Virus record (IMG/VR): IMGVR_UViG_3300046000_008411
Location: 1 to 20,905 of that record
Strand: one strand, 5' to 3'
Source of the DNA: a virus
DNA: 20,905 nucleotides
Below are positions 5,630 through 10,746 of this stretch, piece after piece (the first letter of the stretch is position 1; every line of letters begins with the position of its first letter). Under the pieces are notes generated by a model. That model made no database searches. It worked only from the letters and a program-made list of their open reading frames with translations, and was not told the DNA's origin. A program made the position numbers and the translations under genes.

Positions 5630-6067
5630 ATGACTGAAAAAATCAAAGGTACACGTACTGAAGAAAACCTGAAAGCCGCTTTCGCAGGCGAGTCACAGGC
5701 CAACCGCCGTTATTTGTATTTCGCGAACATGGCTGACGTAGCAGGAGATAATGATATTGCTGCTCTGTTCCGTAGCACGGCTGAAGGTGAAACCGGACAT
5801 GCACATGGTCACATGGAATATCTTATTGAAGGTGGTGCCGGCGATCCAGGTACAGGCATGAGTGCCAAAACTACCACAGAAGCTTTGGAATCAGCTATCC
5901 ACGGTGAAACACACGAGTACACCGACATGTATCCAGGTATGGCTAAGACTGCTCGTGATGAAGGCTTTGAAGAAGTAGCTGATTGGTTTGAAACACTGGC
6001 CAAAGCTGAACGCAGCCATGCCAACCGTTTTGCTAAGGCTCTAGCTGCTCACAAAGAAACACAGTAA
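5630..6067 (+). CDS. rbr: Rubrerythrin, diiron domain only
   Basis: 145 residues forming one four-helix ferritin-like domain. Diiron ligands line up with Desulfovibrio rubrerythrin: Glu21 ([10 protein letters not shown]), Glu54 and His57 (EGETGH), Glu93 and Glu96 (GETHE), Glu127 and His130 (ERSH). Rubrerythrins reduce hydrogen peroxide to water using electrons from a rubredoxin centre. The C-terminal rubredoxin domain present in classical rubrerythrin is absent here and is supplied by the separate gene that starts ten bases downstream. It has a GGAGAAA ribosome binding site and its own promoter. Length and spacing show an intact protein, not a truncation. In the infected cell it would protect against peroxide. 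Confidence 0.95.
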   Translation: MTEKIKGTRTEENLKAAFAGESQANRRYLYFANMADVAGDNDIAALFRSTAEGETGHAHGHMEYLIEGGAGDPGTGMSAKTTTEALESAIHGETHEYTDMYPGMAKTARDEGFEEVADWFETLAKAERSHANRFAKALAAHKETQ

Positions 6068-6077
6068 GGAGATCTTA

Positions 6078-6212
6078 ATGCAACAATACATGTGCTCAGT
6101 GTGTGGTCATATTCATGACGAGGCCGTAGACGGCGTGTTCGAAGACTTGGACAAATATCACATCTGTCCAGAATGTGGTTGTGGCAAGGAAGAATACCAG
6201 TTAGTGGCTTGA
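6078..6212 (+). CDS. Rubredoxin-like electron carrier
   Basis: A 44-residue protein with two metal-binding pairs, YMCSVCGHIHD (Cys6, Cys9) and HICPECGCGKEEY (Cys30, Cys33), the Fe(Cys)4 pattern of rubredoxin. The second knuckle CPECGCGKEEY closely resembles the rubredoxin form CPxCGxxKxxF. It has an AAGGAG ribosome binding site and begins ten bases after the rubrerythrin stop, so the pair looks like a rubrerythrin split into two polypeptides: the peroxidase core and its electron donor. The domain is shorter than the usual 52-54 residues. Which reductase feeds it is unknown; a host NADH:rubredoxin reductase would be needed. Confidence 0.88.
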   Translation: MQQYMCSVCGHIHDEAVDGVFEDLDKYHICPECGCGKEEYQLVA

Positions 6213-6218
6213 ATACAT

Positions 6219-6266
6219 AAAATCACTAGCCTCTTTTAATGCTTTTCGCTATGCGATTGTGATTTT
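6219..6266 (+). terminator. Possible weak terminator after rubredoxin
   Basis: AAAATCAC (6219-6226) can pair with GTGATTTT (6259-6266) across a long loop that holds a small CGC/GCG hairpin. The T run is short. It may end the rubrerythrin operon, but the long loop makes this uncertain. Confidence 0.35.
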
Positions 6267-6273
6267 TCTATAG

Positions 6274-6310
6274 TATAATAATGATACATACATTAGACAT
6301 TGTATGTGTC
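6274..6310 (+). promoter_or_regulatory. -10 element and leader hairpin of pqqA
   Basis: TATAAT at 6274-6279 without a clear -35 box (a suitably spaced region reads ATGCGA). Just downstream GATACATACA (6283-6292) pairs with TGTATGTGTC (6301-6310), a 10-bp stem with one G-U and an 8-base loop, at or near the transcript start. It may be an operator or a 5' stabilising hairpin. Confidence 0.5.
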
Positions 6311-6331
6311 AACTTAACAAGGAGAAATAAC

Positions 6332-6406
6332 ATGGCATGGACTACACCAGCAGCGACTGATATGCGTTTTGGTTTTGAAATCACGATGTATATTGCCAGT
6401 CGTTAA
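6332..6406 (+). CDS. pqqA: PqqA-like PQQ precursor peptide
   Basis: A 24-residue peptide beginning [14 protein letters not shown] and carrying GFEITMY, then IASR and stop. In PqqA the Glu and Tyr of the E-x-x-x-Y motif (Glu16 and Tyr20 here) are cross-linked by the radical SAM enzyme PqqE with PqqD and become the skeleton of pyrroloquinoline quinone, the cofactor of methanol and glucose dehydrogenases. The whole peptide resembles proteobacterial PqqA (WxKPAxxDLRxGFEVTMY-type). It has a strong AAGGAGAAA ribosome binding site, an upstream -10 element and a strong terminator immediately after, so it is a self-contained gene. No pqqB-E is seen in the window, so processing would use host enzymes. 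The small size leaves a little doubt, but the match covers the full length. Confidence 0.9.
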   Translation: MAWTTPAATDMRFGFEITMYIASR

Positions 6407-6414
6407 TAAGAACT

Positions 6415-6446
6415 AAGAAAAAGCTCACTTCGGTGGGCTTTTTCTT
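6415..6446 (+). terminator. Strong terminator of pqqA
   Basis: A 14-bp stem (6415-6428 with 6433-6446) with a TTCG loop and one G-U pair; its 3' arm supplies the T run. Its end overlaps the -35 box of the next promoter. Confidence 0.93.
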
Positions 6447-6473
6447 GACTTGTCTAAACTCCTATGTTATAGT
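6445..6473 (+). promoter_or_regulatory. Sigma70-like promoter for SGNH hydrolase operon
   Basis: TTGACT (6445-6450), 17-bp spacer, TATAGT (6468-6473). The -35 overlaps the pqqA terminator, and GAC/GTC arms surround its end. Confidence 0.75.
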
Positions 6474-6504
6474 GAAAGTTAAGTACATAATCAGAGAGGA
6501 TAAT

Positions 6505-6918
6505 ATGTTAGAATGTTTAATTGTAGGTGATAGTATTGCCGTAGGAACAGCAACAGCCCGTCCAGAATGTGTGAGTTTTGCCAAAAGCGGTTGGAATTCG
6601 TGGCAATGGAACAAAGATTATCTGCTCAAAGCATCTGAAAAGTCAGCTAAGACAATTATCATTAGTCTAGGTGCCAATGACCACAAGGGTATCAAAACTG
6701 AGCAGGAACTGCGTCAAATGAGATCCATCATCAAAGGTGATAGAGTATTTTGGATTGATCCCGGTCAAGATCGCAAACCTGTACCTCACGATGCCATAGT
6801 CCGCATTGCCAAAGAATATGGCGATACTATCATTTCAAGACCTAAAAATCACATGAGCGCTGACGGAGTTCATCCCACAGGTCGAGGATATAAAATTCTA
6901 GGAGAACAAACACGATGA
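6505..6918 (+). CDS. SGNH/GDSL-family hydrolase
   Basis: 137 residues from ATG 6505, which follows an AGAGGA ribosome binding site; an upstream in-frame start at 6433 would lie within the terminator and promoter and is rejected. The four SGNH blocks are present: GDSIAVG with the nucleophile Ser10, Gly29, LGANDH (Gly56, Asn58), and ADGVHPTGRGY with Asp120 and His123. The family removes acetyl or acyl groups from glycans, lipids or peptidoglycan; substrate cannot be read from sequence. There is no signal peptide, so it acts in the cytosol or as part of the virion. It overlaps the epimerase gene by ATGA, suggesting a shared carbohydrate task such as glycan modification or receptor deacetylation. 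Confidence 0.88.
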   Translation: MLECLIVGDSIAVGTATARPECVSFAKSGWNSWQWNKDYLLKASEKSAKTIIISLGANDHKGIKTEQELRQMRSIIKGDRVFWIDPGQDRKPVPHDAIVRIAKEYGDTIISRPKNHMSADGVHPTGRGYKILGEQTR

Positions 6919-7883
6919 ATGTTTTAGTAACAGGTGGCCTGGGGCTTATCGGTCATAACATCGTACGTAAATTAGAAGCTCAAGGACACACTGTAGTTGT
7001 CTATGATAACATGACCAACTATGGTATTATCCCTAGAGCAGAGCTTGATCACTTAATGATAGAACGCAAGAAATTAATCAAAACCTCTCACATTTACGAA
7101 AACGATATTCTTCAAGGCAGTATGTTTGATTGGCTGTTACCTAAATTTGAAATCGAAGCTATAATACATCTTGCCAGCTTTCCTAGACAGAAAGTAGTTA
7201 ATGCTGACCCGTGTTGGGGCAGCACTGTGATGAGCACAGGACTGTTGATGCTGTTAGAGAAAGCTGTGCAACACAAGGTCAAGAGATTTACCTATGCCAG
7301 TTCCAGTATGGTCTATGGCGATTTCAAAGACGATGTCACAGAAAATGCAGAGTGCCGCCCTCACGGTCAATATGGTATCCTTAAACTTGCGGGCGAGTGG
7401 TTGGTCAAGGACTATACTCGCAAGTACAGTATCGAACATACCATTCTAAGACCTAGTGCTGTATATGGTCCATTGGATGTAGAAGATCGTGTGATTTCAA
7501 AATTCTTGCTCACGGCTATGCGGGGAGAAACTCTTAAGGTCAACGGCCGAAACGAAACTTTAGATTTTACCTTTGTTGACGATGCAGCTGACGGATTCGT
7601 AGCTGCTACACTTTCGGATCAAGCAGCCAACGGTACCTATAACATCACAAAAAGTCATAGCAAGACACTGTTCAGTGCAGCCGAACTGGCAGTGAAATTG
7701 GCAGGCAATGGCAGCATCGAAGTTCGCGATAAAGACGCAGATTTTCCCAGCAGAGGAGCACTGAATATAGATGCTGCTCGCAGAGATTTTGGATTTGATC
7801 CAAAAGTGGATGTTGACGAAGGGTTTCAAATTTACTACGATTGGTTACGAAACGATCCATATTTTGGCATTGACAAACACTGA
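6915..7883 (+). CDS. NAD-dependent sugar-nucleotide epimerase/dehydratase
   Basis: 322 residues of the extended short-chain dehydrogenase family. The NAD-binding GGLGLIG motif is at residues 7-13, Asp31 follows strand 2, the catalytic Ser region is YASSSMVYG (127-135) and the YxxxK pair is Tyr153/Lys157 (QYGILK). The C-terminal half (RPSAVYGP, then DFTFVDDAADGF) is the substrate-binding form of UDP-glucose 4-epimerase and dTDP-glucose dehydratase relatives. The exact sugar cannot be told. It is co-translated with the SGNH hydrolase (ATGA overlap). Likely uses are making a modified sugar for the phage or altering host surface glycans. Confidence 0.92.
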   Translation: MNVLVTGGLGLIGHNIVRKLEAQGHTVVVYDNMTNYGIIPRAELDHLMIERKKLIKTSHIYENDILQGSMFDWLLPKFEIEAIIHLASFPRQKVVNADPCWGSTVMSTGLLMLLEKAVQHKVKRFTYASSSMVYGDFKDDVTENAECRPHGQYGILKLAGEWLVKDYTRKYSIEHTILRPSAVYGPLDVEDRVISKFLLTAMRGETLKVNGRNETLDFTFVDDAADGFVAATLSDQAANGTYNITKSHSKTLFSAAELAVKLAGNGSIEVRDKDADFPSRGALNIDAARRDFGFDPKVDVDEGFQIYYDWLRNDPYFGIDKH

Positions 7884-7898
7884 CAAAGACGTTATACT
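7870..7898 (+). promoter_or_regulatory. Near-consensus sigma70 promoter
   Basis: TTGACA (7870-7875), 17-bp spacer, TATACT (7893-7898). It overlaps the end of the epimerase gene and drives the gene at 7930. TGACA is repeated within the spacer (7881-7885). Confidence 0.85.
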
Positions 7899-7929
7899 AA
7901 CAGTACAGTAAATTTTTAGGAGTTCTATT

Positions 7930-8325
7930 TTGAGTATGCATTTAGAAGGTCCGTGGCTTTCAACCACTGGCAAGAAAAAAGGTAAAAAGAAATTTGCTTC
8001 TGCAGAACATGCTAGAAAGGCTAGAGAATTGGACGAATCTTGGAAAGATCTGCTGAGACGTCAGGGCATAGAGCAAGAGGAAAAGAAACGCGGTCGTGCT
8101 ATGAGCGCACCTAGTCTATCCAGTTCCTACAGTCTTAAGATTCCGGAAGGAAGAAATACCACTGCACATATTAAGAGTGTGGACACTGGTGGTAATGCTG
8201 TTTTGAAACCTAGTCCAGTGTATACAGGAACAATGGTCAAGGGAATTGCTACCATGCACAAGAGCAATGCAGTACCGGTATTCAGCGACGAACAAGCCGT
8301 TGATATATCCAAAATGCGTCGATAA
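7930..8325 (+). CDS. Conserved basic phage-type protein (131 aa)
   Basis: Starts at TTG 7930, seven bases after an AGGAG ribosome binding site; the in-frame ATG at 7936 would put that site too far away. The N-terminal part is very basic (STTGKKKGKKKFASAEH) with a predicted helix (ARKARELDESWKDLLRRQGI), followed by a low-complexity Ser stretch and a C-terminal part ending VFSDEQAVDISKMRR. I recall similar short proteins in T4-like and other aquatic phages, without a known function. The basic N-terminus suggests nucleic acid contact, but that is inference. It is expressed from a near-consensus host-type promoter, so probably early. Confidence 0.8.
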   Translation: MSMHLEGPWLSTTGKKKGKKKFASAEHARKARELDESWKDLLRRQGIEQEEKKRGRAMSAPSLSSSYSLKIPEGRNTTAHIKSVDTGGNAVLKPSPVYTGTMVKGIATMHKSNAVPVFSDEQAVDISKMRR

Positions 8326-8620
8326 TCACCGGTTTTCGTCTATGAATCCAAAATATCGACTATATATTAAACGTTTCGCAAAGAAACTGAGATAGTAGAA
8401 CCAAAGTATGTCACAAGCTGAAACGGTTCCGCGGGTCTTGGCCAATGAGAAACCCGTATTTTCGGGAAGCCAAGGGTCGCCAAAGGCACATGAGTTATGA
8501 GATCATGCGTCCAATGGAGACAACTACACGAAAGTAGGGTTCTTTCAGAGCCTCGTGAAGTTATACTCCCTTTATGTAATGTGATTTGATTTTGAATCAC
8601 ACCAAGTCAAAGGAGGACTT
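8326..8620 (+). ncRNA. Structured intergenic RNA, possibly IscB omega-RNA (HEARO)-like
   Basis: This 295-base gap has no convincing gene but dense potential structure between about 8400 and 8573. Stems seen: CTTGGC (8437-8442) with GCCAAG (8469-8474), enclosing CCCG/CGGG (8453-8456 with 8463-8466); CATGA/TCATG (8489-8493 with 8503-8507); GGAG (8516-8519) with CTCC (8566-8569), enclosing CTAC/GTAG (8524-8527 with 8534-8537) and GGTTCT/AGAGCC (8538-8543 with 8547-8552). After it, GTGATT/AATCAC (8581-8600) forms another hairpin before the ribosome binding site. The 3' three-way junction and overall order remind me of HEARO (omega-RNA), which lies just upstream of iscB, but no iscB follows: the ATG at 8574 meets a stop at once. 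Other structured RNA classes are possible. Confidence 0.5.
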
Positions 8621-9175
8621 ATGGAAAAATCAATAAAAGTAGTTTCCTATGTAATAGGATTGTTTGCAGTAGTGTTTTTGATTACACAGTTAACCTCAAT
8701 GAAGTTTGAAAATCTCAAACAGAAAAACGGGTTAAGCCACAAAGACGTTGTGTCTATTCATACCAGAGAAAAACAGCTGGACTGTTTGGCTATCAACATC
8801 TATCGTGAAGCAGGCTACGAACCCTTTGAAGGCAAAGTAGCCGTGGCTCAAGTCACTCTTAACAGAGTTGCCGCGGGTAAGTTCGGAAACGATGTGTGTG
8901 GAGTGGTATATCAAAAGAATGTGTTTATGGACAAAGTCATTTGCCAATTCTCATGGGCCTGTGATCAAGTACATAGAAATAGACCAATTAACAAGGAAGC
9001 CTATAATGAAAGCTACGAAGTCGCAAAAAAAGTTCTGTTGGAAGGGTTTAGATTATCTATTCTCAAGGATGCTCTGTATTATCATGCCACCTACGTTAAT
9101 CCCAGATGGCCGCTAGATAAGATAGGACAGATTGGACAACATATTTTTTATAAGCAGAAAGGAATCAGAACATAA
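8621..9175 (+). CDS. SleB-type cell wall hydrolase, membrane-anchored
   Basis: 184 residues with an N-terminal membrane segment (about residues 7-26) followed by a Hydrolase_2 (SleB) domain. Conserved marks are CLAINIYREAGYEPFEGK with the probable catalytic Glu63, QVTLNRV, the CQFSWAC motif (108-114), YYHATYVNP with His155, and IGQHIFY with His174. The family cleaves the glycan strands of peptidoglycan (lytic transglycosylase or amidase type; assignments vary). The N-terminal segment could be a signal-anchor, so it may act like a SAR endolysin held at the inner membrane until release. It has an AAAGGAGGA ribosome binding site and overlaps the putative holin by one base, which suggests a lysis cassette. 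Confidence 0.88.
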   Translation: MEKSIKVVSYVIGLFAVVFLITQLTSMKFENLKQKNGLSHKDVVSIHTREKQLDCLAINIYREAGYEPFEGKVAVAQVTLNRVAAGKFGNDVCGVVYQKNVFMDKVICQFSWACDQVHRNRPINKEAYNESYEVAKKVLLEGFRLSILKDALYYHATYVNPRWPLDKIGQIGQHIFYKQKGIRT

Positions 9176-9471
9176 TGGATCTCACACAAATCAAAGAATT
9201 CGTACAAACTAAAATTTCTGTAATCTCAGCAGAAACTTTTGGATGGATGGCTGCTATAGTGCTACATGCATCAACTGTGCCTAGTCTGTTGGCAGTGATG
9301 GCAGGACTCACCGACAGACTACCTGGAGTTGATCTAGTGCTGTTGGTTTGGACAGGCTTGACTCTGTTGTTTGTCAAAGCCGCCATCCAAAAAGACATGT
9401 TGAATATTGTTACAATTGGATTTGGATTCATCATCCAGGCAACATTAATGGCTTTGATCTTCTTTAAGTAA
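9175..9471 (+). CDS. Candidate holin (small three-helix membrane protein)
   Basis: 98 residues, mostly hydrophobic. Three membrane segments can be drawn at about residues 22-44 (FGWMAAIVLHASTVPSLL), 53-68 (DLVLLVWTGLTLLFV) and 76-97 (NIVTIGFGFIIQATLMALI), with a short charged N-terminus and a lysine end. The start overlaps the SleB stop (TAATG), giving tight coupling to a cell-wall hydrolase. Size, topology and position fit a class I holin, but holins are not recognised by sequence and no test is possible here. Small membrane proteins of this kind are widespread in T4-like aquatic phages. Confidence 0.7.
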   Translation: MDLTQIKEFVQTKISVISAETFGWMAAIVLHASTVPSLLAVMAGLTDRLPGVDLVLLVWTGLTLLFVKAAIQKDMLNIVTIGFGFIIQATLMALIFFK

Positions 9472-9480
9472 ATTGGTAAG

Positions 9481-9517
9481 GCACCTAGTTGACTTCGGTC
9501 AGCTATGGTGCTATAAT
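9481..9517 (+). promoter_or_regulatory. Overlapping hairpin and sigma70 promoter
   Basis: TTGACT (9489-9494), 17-bp spacer, TATAAT (9512-9517): near-consensus. The -35 sits inside a long hairpin from GCACC (9481) to GGTGC (9511), with TGAC/GTCA around a TTCG tetraloop and one bulged T. The hairpin may also act as the 3' end of the lysis transcript, though a T tract is lacking. Confidence 0.8.
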
Positions 9518-9551
9518 ATCGTTATTGTTAACACACACAGAAAGGCAAACG

Positions 9552-10037
9552 ATGAAAAAGACAATTTTAGTAGGCATGTTGGCAGCGGTTATTACTGGCT
9601 GCTCTTCAATGAAGGAAATTCCGGAAAGCAAAGTTTATATGCAACCTGGCTGGTATCAAGATTGCGCACAGGCTGGCACTGAAGGATGGTTCTGGAAAGA
9701 AAAAGAAATGGCCTATGCCTGTGGCGCTGGAGAATCAATCCATGCTCAGGCCGCAGAAGAACAGATGTATGCTATCGCTATGAATAACTTTGCCAAACGT
9801 ATCAATTCAGAGGTAAACTCTGAGACACGCATCGAATTCAAAGATGATAAAAAGAGCACGTATACCAAAATCTCCTATATGGTACGAGAAACTACTATCC
9901 GCGAGCATTTGCAACGTGAAGTTGGACATTTTACCATGCAGGGTAGACACTATACCTTTGTGAAACTGAAAATGCCAAAGCCAGTGTTTGATCAACTGAT
10001 TGCTGAAAGCAAAGCGCAGAAAGCCGCCCGCCAATGA
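9552..10037 (+). CDS. Exported lipoprotein
   Basis: 161 residues from ATG 9552 (AAAGG ribosome binding site); an earlier in-frame start at 9489 lies within the promoter and is rejected. Signal peptide MKKTILVGMLAAVITGC with lipobox ITGC, so Cys17 would be lipidated, and Ser residues follow, compatible with outer-membrane sorting. The mature part begins MKEIPESKVYMQPGWYQDC and includes an Ala-rich helix (AQAAEEQMYAIAMNNFAKRI) and a beta segment (ISYMVRETTIREHLQREVG). It faintly resembles LPP20-type lipoproteins, but I do not claim the family. First of three adjacent envelope proteins driven by a host-type promoter. Possible roles are surface exclusion or envelope stabilisation. Confidence 0.82.
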   Translation: MKKTILVGMLAAVITGCSSMKEIPESKVYMQPGWYQDCAQAGTEGWFWKEKEMAYACGAGESIHAQAAEEQMYAIAMNNFAKRINSEVNSETRIEFKDDKKSTYTKISYMVRETTIREHLQREVGHFTMQGRHYTFVKLKMPKPVFDQLIAESKAQKAARQ

Positions 10038-10384
10038 GCCGAGATCAATGGCGATTGTTTATGCTTCTTGTAGTATTTGCAGCCACCCTATTACTGTTGT
10101 CAGGTTGTGGATCAACCAAAGTGGCAGCTGAGAAACCACAGTACTGTTATACCAATCAAACTATTCAGTCTCAGGATGGAGAAACGGTAACCAGTAGAAC
10201 TGTGGTTGAATGCACCGATGATCAATTCAAACGGCTGACTGCTGTGAGAATGGGCATGGCCGACCACTGCGGTATCGCAAATAGAACTGTTCGATCTGGA
10301 GATAAACTTGTCAACGTACAAATCAAAAGCTGTCAAATTCTTGACCACAACGGCGCTGTTGTTGGTTATGAATATGTCCAGTAA
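10034..10384 (+). CDS. Small exported lipoprotein
   Basis: 116 residues overlapping the previous stop by ATGA. N-terminal basic residues, a hydrophobic stretch and lipobox LLSGC give a lipidated Cys at about residue 25. The mature part has four further cysteines (Cys38, 60, 79, 99) that could make two periplasmic disulfides. The sequence contains QTIQSQDGETVTSRTVVEC and a C-terminal NGAVVGYEYVQ strand. No family recognised. It is probably an outer-membrane-attached periplasmic protein made together with its neighbours. Confidence 0.8.
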   Translation: MSRDQWRLFMLLVVFAATLLLLSGCGSTKVAAEKPQYCYTNQTIQSQDGETVTSRTVVECTDDQFKRLTAVRMGMADHCGIANRTVRSGDKLVNVQIKSCQILDHNGAVVGYEYVQ

Positions 10385-10736
10385 TGCTCAGACCATAAAC
10401 ATAGAAAATCCCAAATTCTATGAAAGCACAAACGGTCCATTGCTGAGTGAGATAATCGATGTGTCGTTTGGGTGGTTCAAAGGACTAGACTCCGAACAAA
10501 AAACAGCCTATTATAGTTCTCTAATCCTAGCATTAGAGGAAGTGCAGCCTGGACAGTTTGCTCGTTGGTACAAGAACAATGCCAGCGGCACCGTACGGGT
10601 TGCTTGGCAATATCCAAAAAATGGTGTCATGTGTAAACGTCTACATATTCATTTGATAGCTCACGACACAGAAAAGAATATGCAGACCACGGCCTGCTTT
10701 AACGAAGTAGATAATAGATGGCATTGGTACAACTAA
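10308..10736 (+). CDS. Exported protein resembling 17-kDa surface antigen domain
   Basis: 142 residues from a TTG at 10308, which has a GGAGA ribosome binding site five bases upstream and gives a good signal peptide (STYKSKAVKFLTTTALLLV, cleavage after SNAQ). This start makes a 77-base out-of-frame overlap with the previous gene; a later ATG at 10368 would remove the signal peptide. The mature region contains SGTVRVAWQYPKNGVMCK, then TTACFNEVDNRWHWY, similar in layout to the C-terminal domain of rickettsial-type 17-kDa surface antigens (a conserved Cys pair separated by strands and a final W-x-W). The similarity is by eye and weak. Third member of the envelope cluster. Confidence 0.72.
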   Translation: MSTYKSKAVKFLTTTALLLVMNMSSNAQTINIENPKFYESTNGPLLSEIIDVSFGWFKGLDSEQKTAYYSSLILALEEVQPGQFARWYKNNASGTVRVAWQYPKNGVMCKRLHIHLIAHDTEKNMQTTACFNEVDNRWHWYN

Positions 10737-10743
10737 ATATTAG
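10733..10743 (+). promoter_or_regulatory. Late-promoter-like box CTAAATATTAG
   Basis: CTAAATATTAG includes the stop codon (TAA 10734-10736) of the upstream gene and ends three bases before the next ATG. It resembles the T4 late box TATAAATA and is repeated exactly at 17835-17845. Confidence 0.45.
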
Positions 10744-10746
10744 TTC

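Noticed and set aside
6433-6504. Upstream in-frame start for the SGNH hydrolase
   Set aside because: It lies within the pqqA terminator and the promoter; the ATG at 6505 has a proper ribosome binding site.
8408-8500. 30-residue frame beginning MSQAETVPRVL
   Set aside because: No ribosome binding site, and it lies across the strongest stems of the structured RNA; probably a by-product of RNA constraint.
8497-8589. 30-residue frame beginning MRSCVQWRQL
   Set aside because: Overlaps the 3' junction of the structured RNA and has no good ribosome binding site.
9489-9551. N-terminal extension of the first lipoprotein
   Set aside because: It overlaps the promoter and would hide the signal peptide that starts at 9552.
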